In this document: positions 57,038-64,000 of the stretch, one piece after another
Numbering within the stretch: position 1 is the first letter of the stretch
Layout of the letters: each line of letters starts with the position of its first letter
Notes under the pieces: model-generated
What the model was told of the DNA's origin: nothing
Databases searched by the model: none
Seen by the model: the letters and a program-made list of their open reading frames with translations, nothing else
Position numbers and translations under genes: made by a program
Assembly: GCF_964252635.1 (NCBI RefSeq)
Contig: NZ_CAXUNP010000004.1
Location: forward strand, 1-64,000
Reading direction: 5' to 3'
DNA from: Jatrophihabitans sp964252635
Lineage (GTDB): Bacteria; Actinomycetota; Actinomycetes; Mycobacteriales; Jatrophihabitantaceae
Length of the DNA: 64,000 nt

Positions 57038-57505
57038 GGCCCTCGTCCCGTCGTCGTGGAGCTCGTGAGGCGTCGTCGCCGTGCAGACGGGATGCCGCGA
57101 ACCGAAGATCAACTAACCGGTGTGCCGTCCCGATCACGCCTGTCCCGGCGTAGGACTCACCGGGGCGAGGCTGCCCCGCGTCTCGTCACGGGGGGAGACG
57201 AGTCGCGGGGCGCCCACTGGCGGGTCGCCCGGGTGGAGGAAGTGGCGCCACCGCCTCCAACCAGGATGCGCCGCTCAACCGGATGTGCAACTTGAGACAC
57301 ACTGTTGCACTTTCAACTTGCAGAACACCCCGGGTGCGGCAAGGTAGACGGACGGACCCGCAGGGGCTGCATCTGCCGAAGATGCCATCGCGGGGGGCGA
57401 GCTCCTGCGGGTTCTGGCCGCGGGTGCCGCATGGGCAAACGGGGCGAAACGTGCCACGATGCACGGGCGGGGGCCGGCCCAGTCACAGGTGGAGTTGTGT
57501 GTGCC
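57038..57505. other. Intergenic region between hypothetical protein and surface protein gene
   Basis: These 468 bases have no convincing gene; short frames here lack ribosome sites and conserved text. An AT-richer island at about 57285-57325 contains the inverted repeat GTGCAAC...GTTGCAC and the direct repeat CAACTTG. Promoter and leader of the surface protein gene are probably here. Confidence 0.6.
57285..57310. promoter_or_regulatory. Inverted repeat, candidate operator upstream of surface protein gene
   Basis: GTGCAAC (57285-57291) and GTTGCAC (57304-57310) form a perfect 7-12-7 repeat. CAACTTG also recurs at 57289-57295 and 57314-57320. No regulator is identified. Confidence 0.4.
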
Positions 57506-59506
57506 ATGCGTGCGCTCCTGTCATGCCCCCGCCCTGTCTCCGCGCTGCGCGTCCTGATCGCGGCCGGGCTCGCGACGGCCACCGTTGCTGTGCTGGCACC
57601 GTCCTCGACGGCCGCCGCGCCGGCCTCCTCCGGGTGGGCGACCTGGAGCGCACCGGCGGGTAGCACCCACGCTTTCCGCGGCACGATGCAACTGCCGGCG
57701 CGGGGCTTCCCGGCTGCCGAGTGGACCTCGGACTCCCGTAGCCCGATCCAGCTGCCCACCGGCGCGTCGACCTACCTGGGCGCTGCGACCCCGCCCGGGG
57801 CGCGGTACGGCTCGAGCCGGGACAACGCCTACCTCAACCTGCGGCCCTACGCCGACAACGCGACGTCCCCGTCGACCACGACCTTCTCCTTCGCCGGGGC
57901 GACGCCGGCCGCCGGATGGAGCTTCGTGCTCGGCGACGTCGACGCCGACCAGGTACGCATCGAGGCCCGTGACGCGGACGGGCAGGTCGTGCCCACCAGC
58001 GACGTCGACCGGTGGGAGCGAGGGGCGTTCAACTACGCCGGCGACACCGACTTCCCGAGCTGGAACGCCGGCACGGCGACGCTGCGCGGCAACGCGGCCG
58101 CGGCCGACACCGACGGCGCGTCGGACTGGTTCGAGCCCGACCGCGCACTGTCGAGCCTGACGTTCGTGTTCACCCGGCGTGCCGGGTTCCCCGTCTACCA
58201 GCTCTGGTTCGCGTCGAGGGCGAACGACGTCACCGGCACGGTCACCGGGACCACGCAGTGCCGGGCGGGGTCGTCCACGGTGCGCCTGCTCGCCCCGGAC
58301 GGGGACGAGCTGACCAGCACGCAACCGGACGCCGACGGCAACTACTCCTTCCCCGGCTACACCGCCGAGCCCGGGTACACGGTCACCGTCGAGGCGCCGA
58401 CCACACCGACCGACGGATGCACCGTCGACGGGGCCGCCCGCCGGGCTGTCGACCTGTCCGCGGGCGACGGTGTCGCCGACTTCGCCCTGCGCGACGTCGT
58501 CCCCGAACCCGTCGGTGGGGCCGTCACCAGCGGCGGCGCCGGGGTACCGGACGTCACCGTCACCCTCACCGCCCCGGACGGGCACGAAACGACCACCACG
58601 ACCGACGAGACGGGCCGCTACCTGTTCGACGACAACCGACCCGGTAGCCCGTACCAGATCGCCGTCACCCCGCCGGACGGCTACTCCGCCCCGACGGCGC
58701 TGCCGCAGTTCGAGATCGTCGCGGGACGCACCGTCCCGGATCAGGACGTCACGCTGCTCGAGCAGCCCAGCGTCAGCGGCGCCGTCGCCGGCCCCGACGG
58801 CCCGCTCGCCACGGTGCCCGTCACGCTCACGGACGCCGACGGTCACGAGACGCACACCGTGACGGACACGGCCGGCGATTATCAGTTCGAGCGCGTACCT
58901 GCCGGCACCTACACGATCTCGGCCACCGCACCGGACGGCTACGCGCCGGCCCAGGACCGGGAGGGCGTCGTGGTGGACACGACCGACCGCACCGGCCAGG
59001 ACTTCACGTTGACGAAGGTGGGCAGCGTCGCCGGGACCGTCACGTCCGACGGCCGGCCGGTGGCGGACGTGCCCGTCACCGTCGCGGGCCCGGGTGGCGA
59101 CCGCGACGCCCGGACCGGGACCGACGGCGTCTTCGCCCTCGGCGACCTCACGGCCGGGACGTACACCATCACGGTGCACCCACCGGCCGGGTACCGCATC
59201 GACGGCGTCTCGAGCCGCACGGAGAGCATCACGGCCGCCGGCGAGCTGCGCGGCGGGGTGGACTTCACGCTGACCCGCCTGGCGACCACGCCACCGTCGA
59301 CGCCCCCGCCGACCGACACCACCCCGCCGACGAGCGGGACGGGGACACCGCCGCCCGTCGGCGCGGGCGCCGGGCCGGGCGGCACCGGCAGCTCACCGCT
59401 GGCGGCGACGGGCGGACCGCTGGCCGCCCTGCTCGCCGGTGCGCTGGGGCTGCTCGCCCTGGGCGTCGGAACCCTCCTCGCCTCGAGGCGCCCGCGTCAC
59501 CGGTGA
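57506..59506 (+). CDS. Large secreted surface protein with SdrD B-like repeats and LAATG sorting signal
   Basis: A 666-residue exported protein. A signal peptide spans about residues 1-37. The N-terminal part (about 40-250) is an extracellular beta-rich region of unknown type. From about residue 250 come four carboxypeptidase-regulatory/SdrD B-like beta-sandwich repeats (VTGTVTGTTQCRAGSS..., GGAVTSGGAGVPDVTVTLTAPDG, VSGAVAGPDGPLATVPVTLTDADG, VAGTVTSDGRPVADVPVTVAGPGG). A Pro/Thr linker is followed by LAATG (632-636), a hydrophobic segment and RRPRHR: a sortase (class E-type LAxTG) anchor. No sortase gene is visible nearby. ATG 57506 with GGTGGAG upstream. Confidence 0.85.
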   Translation: MRALLSCPRPVSALRVLIAAGLATATVAVLAPSSTAAAPASSGWATWSAPAGSTHAFRGTMQLPARGFPAAEWTSDSRSPIQLPTGASTYLGAATPPGARYGSSRDNAYLNLRPYADNATSPSTTTFSFAGATPAAGWSFVLGDVDADQVRIEARDADGQVVPTSDVDRWERGAFNYAGDTDFPSWNAGTATLRGNAAAADTDGASDWFEPDRALSSLTFVFTRRAGFPVYQLWFASRANDVTGTVTGTTQCRAGSSTVRLLAPDGDELTSTQPDADGNYSFPGYTAEPGYTVTVEAPTTPTDGCTVDGAARRAVDLSAGDGVADFALRDVVPEPVGGAVTSGGAGVPDVTVTLTAPDGHETTTTTDETGRYLFDDNRPGSPYQIAVTPPDGYSAPTALPQFEIVAGRTVPDQDVTLLEQPSVSGAVAGPDGPLATVPVTLTDADGHETHTVTDTAGDYQFERVPAGTYTISATAPDGYAPAQDREGVVVDTTDRTGQDFTLTKVGSVAGTVTSDGRPVADVPVTVAGPGGDRDARTGTDGVFALGDLTAGTYTITVHPPAGYRIDGVSSRTESITAAGELRGGVDFTLTRLATTPPSTPPPTDTTPPTSGTGTPPPVGAGAGPGGTGSSPLAATGGPLAALLAGALGLLALGVGTLLASRRPRHR

Positions 59507-59507
59507 C
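59496..59507 (+). terminator. Palindrome across surface protein stop codon
   Basis: GTCACCGGTGAC is a perfect 12-base palindrome holding the TGA stop (59504-59506). It is short for a terminator, so tentative. Confidence 0.3.
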
Positions 59508-59562
59508 CCCGGGCCGTGCTGGTGGGCAGGGGTGTCGTCGGCGCGAGTGACAGAGTGGTCGC

Positions 59563-60768
59563 ATGATCGACGTCGAGTCCGTGCGTGCCCAGTTCCCGTC
59601 GCTGCGGGCCGGCACCGCCCATTTCGACGGCCCGGGCGGATCCCAGACCCCTGAGCCGGTGGCGCGCGCCATCCACGACGCGCTGGTCCTGCCGATCGCC
59701 AACCGCGGATCGGTGACCCCGGCGGAGCGCAACGCCGAGCAGCTCGTGCAGGGTGCCCGGGCGGCCATGGCCGACCTGCTCGGCGCCGATCCGCGCGGCA
59801 TCGTCTTCGGCCGCAGCATGACCCAGCTGACCTTCGACCTCGCCCGCACCCTGGCCGCGTCGTGGGGGCCGGGCGACGAGATCGTCGTCAGCCGCCTCGA
59901 CCATGACGCCAACGTCCGCCCGTGGGTCATCCACGCCGAGCGGGCCGGCGCGACCGTCCGCTTCGCCGACTTCGAGCCCGACAGCGGCGAACTGGACGTC
60001 GAGCAGGTACGCGCGGTGGTCGGCGAGCGGACCCGCCTGGTCGCCCTGACCGGAGCGTCCAACCTCATCGGCACCCGTCCCGACCTGCCGGCCATCGCCG
60101 AGGTGGTGCACGCCGCAGGAGCGCTGTTCTACGTCGACGGGGTGCACCTGACCGCGCACGCGGGCGTCGACGTCGCGGCTCTGCGCGCCGACTTCTATGC
60201 CTGTTCGCCGTACAAGTTCTTCGGCCCGCACTGCGGTGTGGTGGCGGCCGACCCCGCCCTGCTCGAGACGCTGCACCCGGACAAGCTGCTGCCCTCCAGC
60301 GACGCCGTGCCCGAGCGCTTCGAGCTCGGGACGCTGCCCTACGAGCTGCTGGCCGGGACGACCGCGGCCGTCGACTTCATCGCCGGGCTCACCCCCATGG
60401 CTGGCGGCCGCCGTGAGCGCGTGCTCGCCGCGATGGAGTCGGCCGAGGCGCACGAGCGATCGCTGTCGGAGTACGTCGAGCGCGCGCTGGCCGGCCTCGA
60501 CGGCGTCACCGTCCACTCACGGGCCCGACGCCGCACGCCGACGTTGCTGATGACGTTCGCGGGCCGGTCCGCGCAGGACGCCTACCGCCACCTGGCCGAC
60601 GTGGGCGTGAACGCGCCGGCCGGCACGTTCTACGCCTACGAGCCGGCCCGGCGGCTCGGGCTCGAGGCCGGCGGGCTGCGGGTCGGCATCTCGGCGTACA
60701 ACGACCGCTCCGACGTCGACCGCCTGCTGACGGGCCTGGGCGACTTCCTCGGCGGCTCACCGCGATGA
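59563..60768 (+). CDS. Cysteine desulfurase-like PLP-dependent enzyme
   Basis: A 401-residue class V aminotransferase-fold enzyme. The PLP Lys is in ACSPYKFFGPHCGVV; VSRLDHDANVRPWV and YVDGVHLTAHAGVDV are the co-factor-side blocks. Family members include cysteine desulfurases and related enzymes; the typical mobile active-site Cys loop of SufS is not evident here, so the actual reaction (desulfurase, racemase or lyase) is open. The stop overlaps the next gene's start (ATGA), a DUF4440/NTF2-like protein. No Suf or Isc partner is adjacent. Confidence 0.85.
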   Translation: MIDVESVRAQFPSLRAGTAHFDGPGGSQTPEPVARAIHDALVLPIANRGSVTPAERNAEQLVQGARAAMADLLGADPRGIVFGRSMTQLTFDLARTLAASWGPGDEIVVSRLDHDANVRPWVIHAERAGATVRFADFEPDSGELDVEQVRAVVGERTRLVALTGASNLIGTRPDLPAIAEVVHAAGALFYVDGVHLTAHAGVDVAALRADFYACSPYKFFGPHCGVVAADPALLETLHPDKLLPSSDAVPERFELGTLPYELLAGTTAAVDFIAGLTPMAGGRRERVLAAMESAEAHERSLSEYVERALAGLDGVTVHSRARRRTPTLLMTFAGRSAQDAYRHLADVGVNAPAGTFYAYEPARRLGLEAGGLRVGISAYNDRSDVDRLLTGLGDFLGGSPR

Positions 60769-61241
60769 CCACGGACACCGACCGCGACGTCGACGCGATC
60801 CTGCGCCTGGTGCAGTGCTTCTTCGCCGCGTTCACCTCCGGCCCGGGCGCGCCGACCCGGGTGGACGCGTTGCGCGCCGTCCTGCTCCCGGCCGCGATCA
60901 TCGTCCGCACGTGCGGGCAGGAGCCGGCGGTCCACGACGTCGAGTCCTTCCTCGCCCCGAGGCAGCAGCTGCTGGTCGACGGCACGCTGACCGACTTCGC
61001 CGAGGCCGCGGGAGACGGTCGCGTCGACGTGTTCGGCGATGTCGCGCACTGGTTCGGCCGCTACACCAAGACCGGGCGGATGCACGGCGAGCCGTGTCCG
61101 GGGTCCGGGACGAAGTCGCTGCAGTTCGTCCGCACCGGTGCGGGTTGGCGCATCAGCGCCGCCGCATGGGACGACGACCGGCCGGGGCTGCTGCCGCCGG
61201 TCAGCCGCCCGACAGAATCCGACATTCTGTCGAAGTATTGA
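60765..61241 (+). CDS. DUF4440/SnoaL-like NTF2-fold protein
   Basis: A 158-residue NTF2-like protein (ILRLVQCFFAAFTSGPGAPTRVDALRAVLLPAAIIVRTCGQEPAVHDVESFLAPRQQLLVDGTL, key words FFAAFTSG and IIVRTCG; then HWFGRYTKTGRM, LQFVRTGAGWRISAAAWDD). The fold is a small cone that often binds hydrophobic ligands; function unknown. ATG 60765 overlaps the desulfurase-like gene, so the two are co-translated. The 3' end contains the inverted repeat of the ROK gene operator (61210-61232). Confidence 0.82.
   Translation: MTTDTDRDVDAILRLVQCFFAAFTSGPGAPTRVDALRAVLLPAAIIVRTCGQEPAVHDVESFLAPRQQLLVDGTLTDFAEAAGDGRVDVFGDVAHWFGRYTKTGRMHGEPCPGSGTKSLQFVRTGAGWRISAAAWDDDRPGLLPPVSRPTESDILSKY
61210..61232. promoter_or_regulatory. 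Perfect 9-5-9 inverted repeat before ROK gene
   Basis: CGACAGAAT (61210-61218), CCGAC, ATTCTGTCG (61224-61232) is a perfect inverted repeat, 23 bases upstream of the ROK GTG. It lies within the last codons of the DUF4440 gene. Candidate autoregulatory operator, or terminator hairpin. Confidence 0.55.
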
Positions 61242-61254
61242 CGGAACGCGCTCG

Positions 61255-62559
61255 GTGCACGACGGTATCCGGGTGCAACGTCCGGGTTTGTCCGACAATG
61301 CGCAGCGCCGTACCGTCCACGCCACCAGCGGCGCCCTCCGCGCGGCGAACCGGGCCCGGGTCGTCCAGGTGCTCCGGCGCAGCGGCTGGGCGACCCGGAG
61401 CGAGCTGACCCACCACACCGGGTTGTCGCGGGCAACGGTGTCCAGCGTGCTCGGCGAGCTCGCGCAGCGGGGCCTCATCGCGCAGCGCCGGCAGGCGGGC
61501 GACGGCGGCAAGGGCCGCCCACCCGCCCAGGTCGCCCTCGACACGTCGGCCGGGACGGCGATCGCGGTCGACATCGGCGTCCGGCACGTCGCCGTGGCGG
61601 TCGGCGACCTGTCGCACAGCGTGCTCGCCGAACGGTGGGTGGACGTGCCGCACGACCACACCGCGGCGAGCGGCACGCGCATCGTCCTGCGCAGCATCGA
61701 GGAAGCGGTCGAGCAGGCCGGCATCGACGCCGACGAGCTGGTCGGCGCCGCGGTGAGCATCGCCGCCCCGGTGGCCACCGACAGCGGCCGGCTGGCCGTG
61801 CCCGGGGTGCTGCCGGGCTGGAACGAGTCGACCCTCGCCGACACGGTGGCCACCCGGTGGGGCATCCCGGTCGTGACCGAGAACGACGCGAACCTCGGCG
61901 CGCTCGGCGAGGCCGTCGCCCGCCCGCCCGCCGACGGCGGCGACGTCCTGTTCGTCAAGGTCGCGAGCCGCATCGGGCTCGGCTCCGCCCGCGGCACGAC
62001 GATCGTGCGCGGACGCAACGGCTACGCCGGCGAGTTCGGTCACGTGACCGCCCGCCCCGGTGGCGAGCCGTGCTGGTGCGGTCGTCGCGGTTGCCTCGAG
62101 CTCTACGCGGGCGGTGACGGCATGCTGCGCCGCCTCGCCGGGAGCGGCGTCGCCGGCTCCCTCGCCGAGCTCGTCGGAAACGCACACTCCTCCCCCGCCG
62201 TGCGTCGCGTTGTCGACGTCGGTGTCGCCGAGCTGGCTCGGGCGCTGACCGACGTGGTCGTCGTGCTGGACCCGGCCCGCGTGGTGCTCGGCGGCGAGCT
62301 GACAGCGCTGGGTGACCTGCTCGTCGACCCGATCCGACGCGAGTTGGACGCCCTGCCGTTCGGGCCACCGACCGAGCTGAGCGTGTCACCGTTCGGCGAG
62401 CGTGCCTCGCTCGTCGGGGCGCTGACCGTCGTGCTGACCGAACCGCACCGCTTCGCCGACCGCTCACAGGCCGCCGCCCTGCGGTCCGCCCCGCCTCCCG
62501 GTCCCGACCCGTTCCGCGCACCACTGACCCGCCCCGCCCTTCGAGGAGTGCCATCGTGA
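61255..62559 (+). CDS. ROK family transcriptional regulator
   Basis: A 434-residue regulator with an N-terminal winged HTH (ALRAANRARVVQVLRRSGWATRSELTHHTGLSRATVSSVLGEL) and a C-terminal ROK sugar-kinase-like domain (AIAVDIGVRHVAVAVGDL, VPGVLPGWNESTLADTVATRWGIPVVTENDANLGALGE). The zinc motif is CWCGRRGCLELYA. ROK proteins bind sugars and control glycoside uptake genes. Its stop overlaps the start of the GH31 gene (GTGA), which strongly suggests it regulates and co-expresses with it. GTG 61255 is chosen; an in-frame GTG at 61273 is an alternative. Confidence 0.9.
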   Translation: MHDGIRVQRPGLSDNAQRRTVHATSGALRAANRARVVQVLRRSGWATRSELTHHTGLSRATVSSVLGELAQRGLIAQRRQAGDGGKGRPPAQVALDTSAGTAIAVDIGVRHVAVAVGDLSHSVLAERWVDVPHDHTAASGTRIVLRSIEEAVEQAGIDADELVGAAVSIAAPVATDSGRLAVPGVLPGWNESTLADTVATRWGIPVVTENDANLGALGEAVARPPADGGDVLFVKVASRIGLGSARGTTIVRGRNGYAGEFGHVTARPGGEPCWCGRRGCLELYAGGDGMLRRLAGSGVAGSLAELVGNAHSSPAVRRVVDVGVAELARALTDVVVVLDPARVVLGGELTALGDLLVDPIRRELDALPFGPPTELSVSPFGERASLVGALTVVLTEPHRFADRSQAAALRSAPPPGPDPFRAPLTRPALRGVPS

Positions 62560-64000
62560 AGACCCGTCGCCCCGTCCGCGCCCGCCGCCTGCTGGCCGCG
62601 GTGGCCGTCGCCACCCTCTGCGCAGGGGTGGCGGCGGCTGTCACGACGCCGTCCGCGTCCGGCGCGACACCCGCTTCCGCGGCCGGTCGCGCCGTCGTCT
62701 CGGGCGACGCCCGCTTCGAGGTCCTGTCCCCGACGCTGATCCGCACCGAGTACGCCGGCGACAAGCACTTCTTGAACGCCGGCACCTTCAACGTCGTGGG
62801 CCGCAACGCGTTCCCGCGCACGCGGTTCGTCTCGAAGGTCAGCGGCGGGTGGCTGCGCATCGACACCGACGCGGTGAGCCTGCGCTACAAGGTCGGTTCC
62901 GGGCCGTTCACGAGCAAGAACCTGCTCGTGTCCGTGGACGACGGCGGGCACCGTGTCACGGCCGCACCCTGGGCCCAGTCGGCGCCGAAGACGTGCGCGG
63001 CGGGCGTGCGGTGCGAGGCCGAGGACCTGACGCTGTCCGGTCTGAAACTCGCGACCGACCACACCGGCTCGAGCGGGCGCGGTTTCGTGGCCGGCTTCGA
63101 GCAGACCGGCAACTCACTCACCTTCACCACGACGATCGCCGCCGCCGGCACCTACGACATCGCCGCCCGCTACGCCAACTACCAGGGCGGCGACGGCAAG
63201 ATCGAGACGCGCACGCTCAGCGTCTCCGCCGACGGCGGCACCCCGACCACGCTGAGCCTGCCGCCGACCGCCGACTGGGACACCTGGCAGGTCGCGCGCG
63301 CGTCGTTGGCACTGTCGGCGGGCACGCACACCGTGACGATCTCCCGCGCCGCTACAGACTCCGGTGACGTCAACGTCGACAACGTGGCCGTCCTGACCCA
63401 GGGCGCCGACTACCCCGGCGTCGCGGCGCCCACCGTCACGCCGTGCGCGTTCGGCACCGTCTGCGAGGCCGAGAGCGGCGCGCTGCAGGGTGGCGCGAAG
63501 CTCGCCTCCGACCACAACAACTACTCCGGTGACGGGTTCGTGGGCGGGCTGGAGAAGGCCGGCGCCGCCGACCAGCTGAGCGTCACCGGCGTGCCGAGGA
63601 CCGGCCGGTACGCCCTGCAACTGCGCTACGCCAACTCGGCTGCCGGGGCACAGGCCGTGCAGTCGCGGACGATGACCGTCGCGGTCGGTTCCGCGAAGCC
63701 GACGACGGTGACGCTGGCGCCCACGAGCAGCTGGGACGCCTGGCGCACGATCTCGGTCCCCGTGCAGATCACCAAGGGCACCGACTCGGTGACGCTCGGC
63801 TGCCCGACCGACGACAGCTGCAACGTCAACGTCGACACCGTCGCGGCGGCCCGCGTCGGCTCCCCCGTCCTCGACCCGCACGCAGCGCTCGGTGGTTACC
63901 GCCGCAGCATGGACCAGGTCGACGGGTCGGCGCCCACCAACCCGGGCCTGCTCTACCAGGACGGCTGGTCCCTCATCGACGACACACCCTCGGCGGTCTA
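62556..64000 (+). CDS. Secreted GH31-type alpha-glucosidase/xylosidase with two CBM35/CBM6-like modules, 3' truncated by window edge
   Basis: Open for 481 codons with no stop before the window end. A signal peptide runs about residues 1-45. Residues about 48-135 resemble the GH31 N-terminal galactose-mutarotase-like domain (FEVLSPTLIRTEYAG...FPRTRF). Two carbohydrate-binding modules of the CBM35/CBM6 type are inserted: CEAEDLTLSG...VNVDNVAVL (about 153-277) and CEAESGALQG...NVNVDTVAA (about 303-427). The GH31 domain resumes near residue 440 (GGYRRSMDQVDGS, LLYQDGWSLIDD). The catalytic part lies beyond the window. GTG 62556 overlaps the ROK stop, with GAGGAG upstream. Confidence 0.85.
   Translation, partial: MKTRRPVRARRLLAAVAVATLCAGVAAAVTTPSASGATPASAAGRAVVSGDARFEVLSPTLIRTEYAGDKHFLNAGTFNVVGRNAFPRTRFVSKVSGGWLRIDTDAVSLRYKVGSGPFTSKNLLVSVDDGGHRVTAAPWAQSAPKTCAAGVRCEAEDLTLSGLKLATDHTGSSGRGFVAGFEQTGNSLTFTTTIAAAGTYDIAARYANYQGGDGKIETRTLSVSADGGTPTTLSLPPTADWDTWQVARASLALSAGTHTVTISRAATDSGDVNVDNVAVLTQGADYPGVAAPTVTPCAFGTVCEAESGALQGGAKLASDHNNYSGDGFVGGLEKAGAADQLSVTGVPRTGRYALQLRYANSAAGAQAVQSRTMTVAVGSAKPTTVTLAPTSSWDAWRTISVPVQITKGTDSVTLGCPTDDSCNVNVDTVAAARVGSPVLDPHAALGGYRRSMDQVDGSAPTNPGLLYQDGWSLIDDTPSAV

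Noticed and set aside
57120..57347. 75-codon open frame in the gap before the surface protein gene
   Set aside because: No ribosome site, no conserved text and unusual composition; likely non-coding.

Overview
This window is a gene-dense stretch of chromosome from a high-GC actinobacterium (class Actinomycetia). The lineage is shown by the gene families present: Kgd (fused 2-oxoglutarate decarboxylase/dehydrogenase), WhiB1, the sensor kinase PdtaS, the SigR-RsrA thiol-stress pair, an RsbW/SigF pair, nickel superoxide dismutase with its SodX protease, and a PPOX-type F420 protein. The order diacylglycerol kinase - whiB1 - pdtaS - rsrA/sigR resembles the whiB1/pdtaS/sigH region of mycobacteria, but the gene set as a whole is not mycobacterial or typical Streptomyces. 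A soil or plant-associated Frankineae/Jatrophihabitans-like genus is a guess. No phage, transposon, CRISPR array or obvious genomic island is visible.

Layout. 1-9.6 kb: 3' part of kgd, an oxidoreductase, a LysM protein, malic enzyme, the divergent sodX/sodN pair, a histidine phosphatase and rsbW-sigF. 9.6-20.2 kb: lipid kinase, whiB1 with a CRP-like site, pdtaS, a DUF3311/Na+-symporter pair, trmL, a two-component system, a D,D-carboxypeptidase, and rsrA-sigR with a consensus SigR promoter. 20.2-36.2 kb: housekeeping genes (aroA-rsgA-hisN block, SRAP protein, a secreted S15 peptidase, XdhC and MOSC molybdenum-related proteins, aminotransferase, two YbaK-type deacylases, F420/FMN enzymes). 36-43.5 kb: an acylphosphatase coupled to a 1236-residue secreted phosphodiesterase/5'-nucleotidase fusion, then a molybdate operon (HTH-TOBE regulator, modA, modB, modC, moaD). 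43.6-47.4 kb: initiator tRNA, a secreted family-43-like glycoside hydrolase gene split by one in-frame amber codon, and a MetE-like methyltransferase. 47.4-56 kb: a MarR/SDR pair with two operators, then the protocatechuate branch of the beta-ketoadipate pathway (pobA, IclR regulator, pcaHGBL, pcaIJ; no pcaF in the window). 56-64 kb: two STAS proteins, an LAATG-anchored surface protein, a cysteine-desulfurase-like enzyme with a DUF4440 partner, a ROK regulator, and the start of a secreted GH31 enzyme carrying two carbohydrate-binding modules (runs off the window).

How the genes work together. The pca genes convert 4-hydroxybenzoate through protocatechuate to 3-oxoadipyl-CoA, and are packed with 4-base overlaps. 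The mod operon supplies molybdate and a molybdopterin sulfur carrier, and MOSC and XdhC proteins about 10-14 kb away are also molybdenum-related. Stress control is prominent (SigF/RsbW, SigR/RsrA, WhiB1, PdtaS, NiSOD). A structural theme is that many transcription units end in GC-rich hairpins that include the stop codon in the loop or an arm. I found no convincing wholly new multi-gene system; the best leads are the amber-split hydrolase, the two-start sigR gene behind its own promoter, the pyrophosphatase-nucleotidase fusion, and the stop-codon hairpins.
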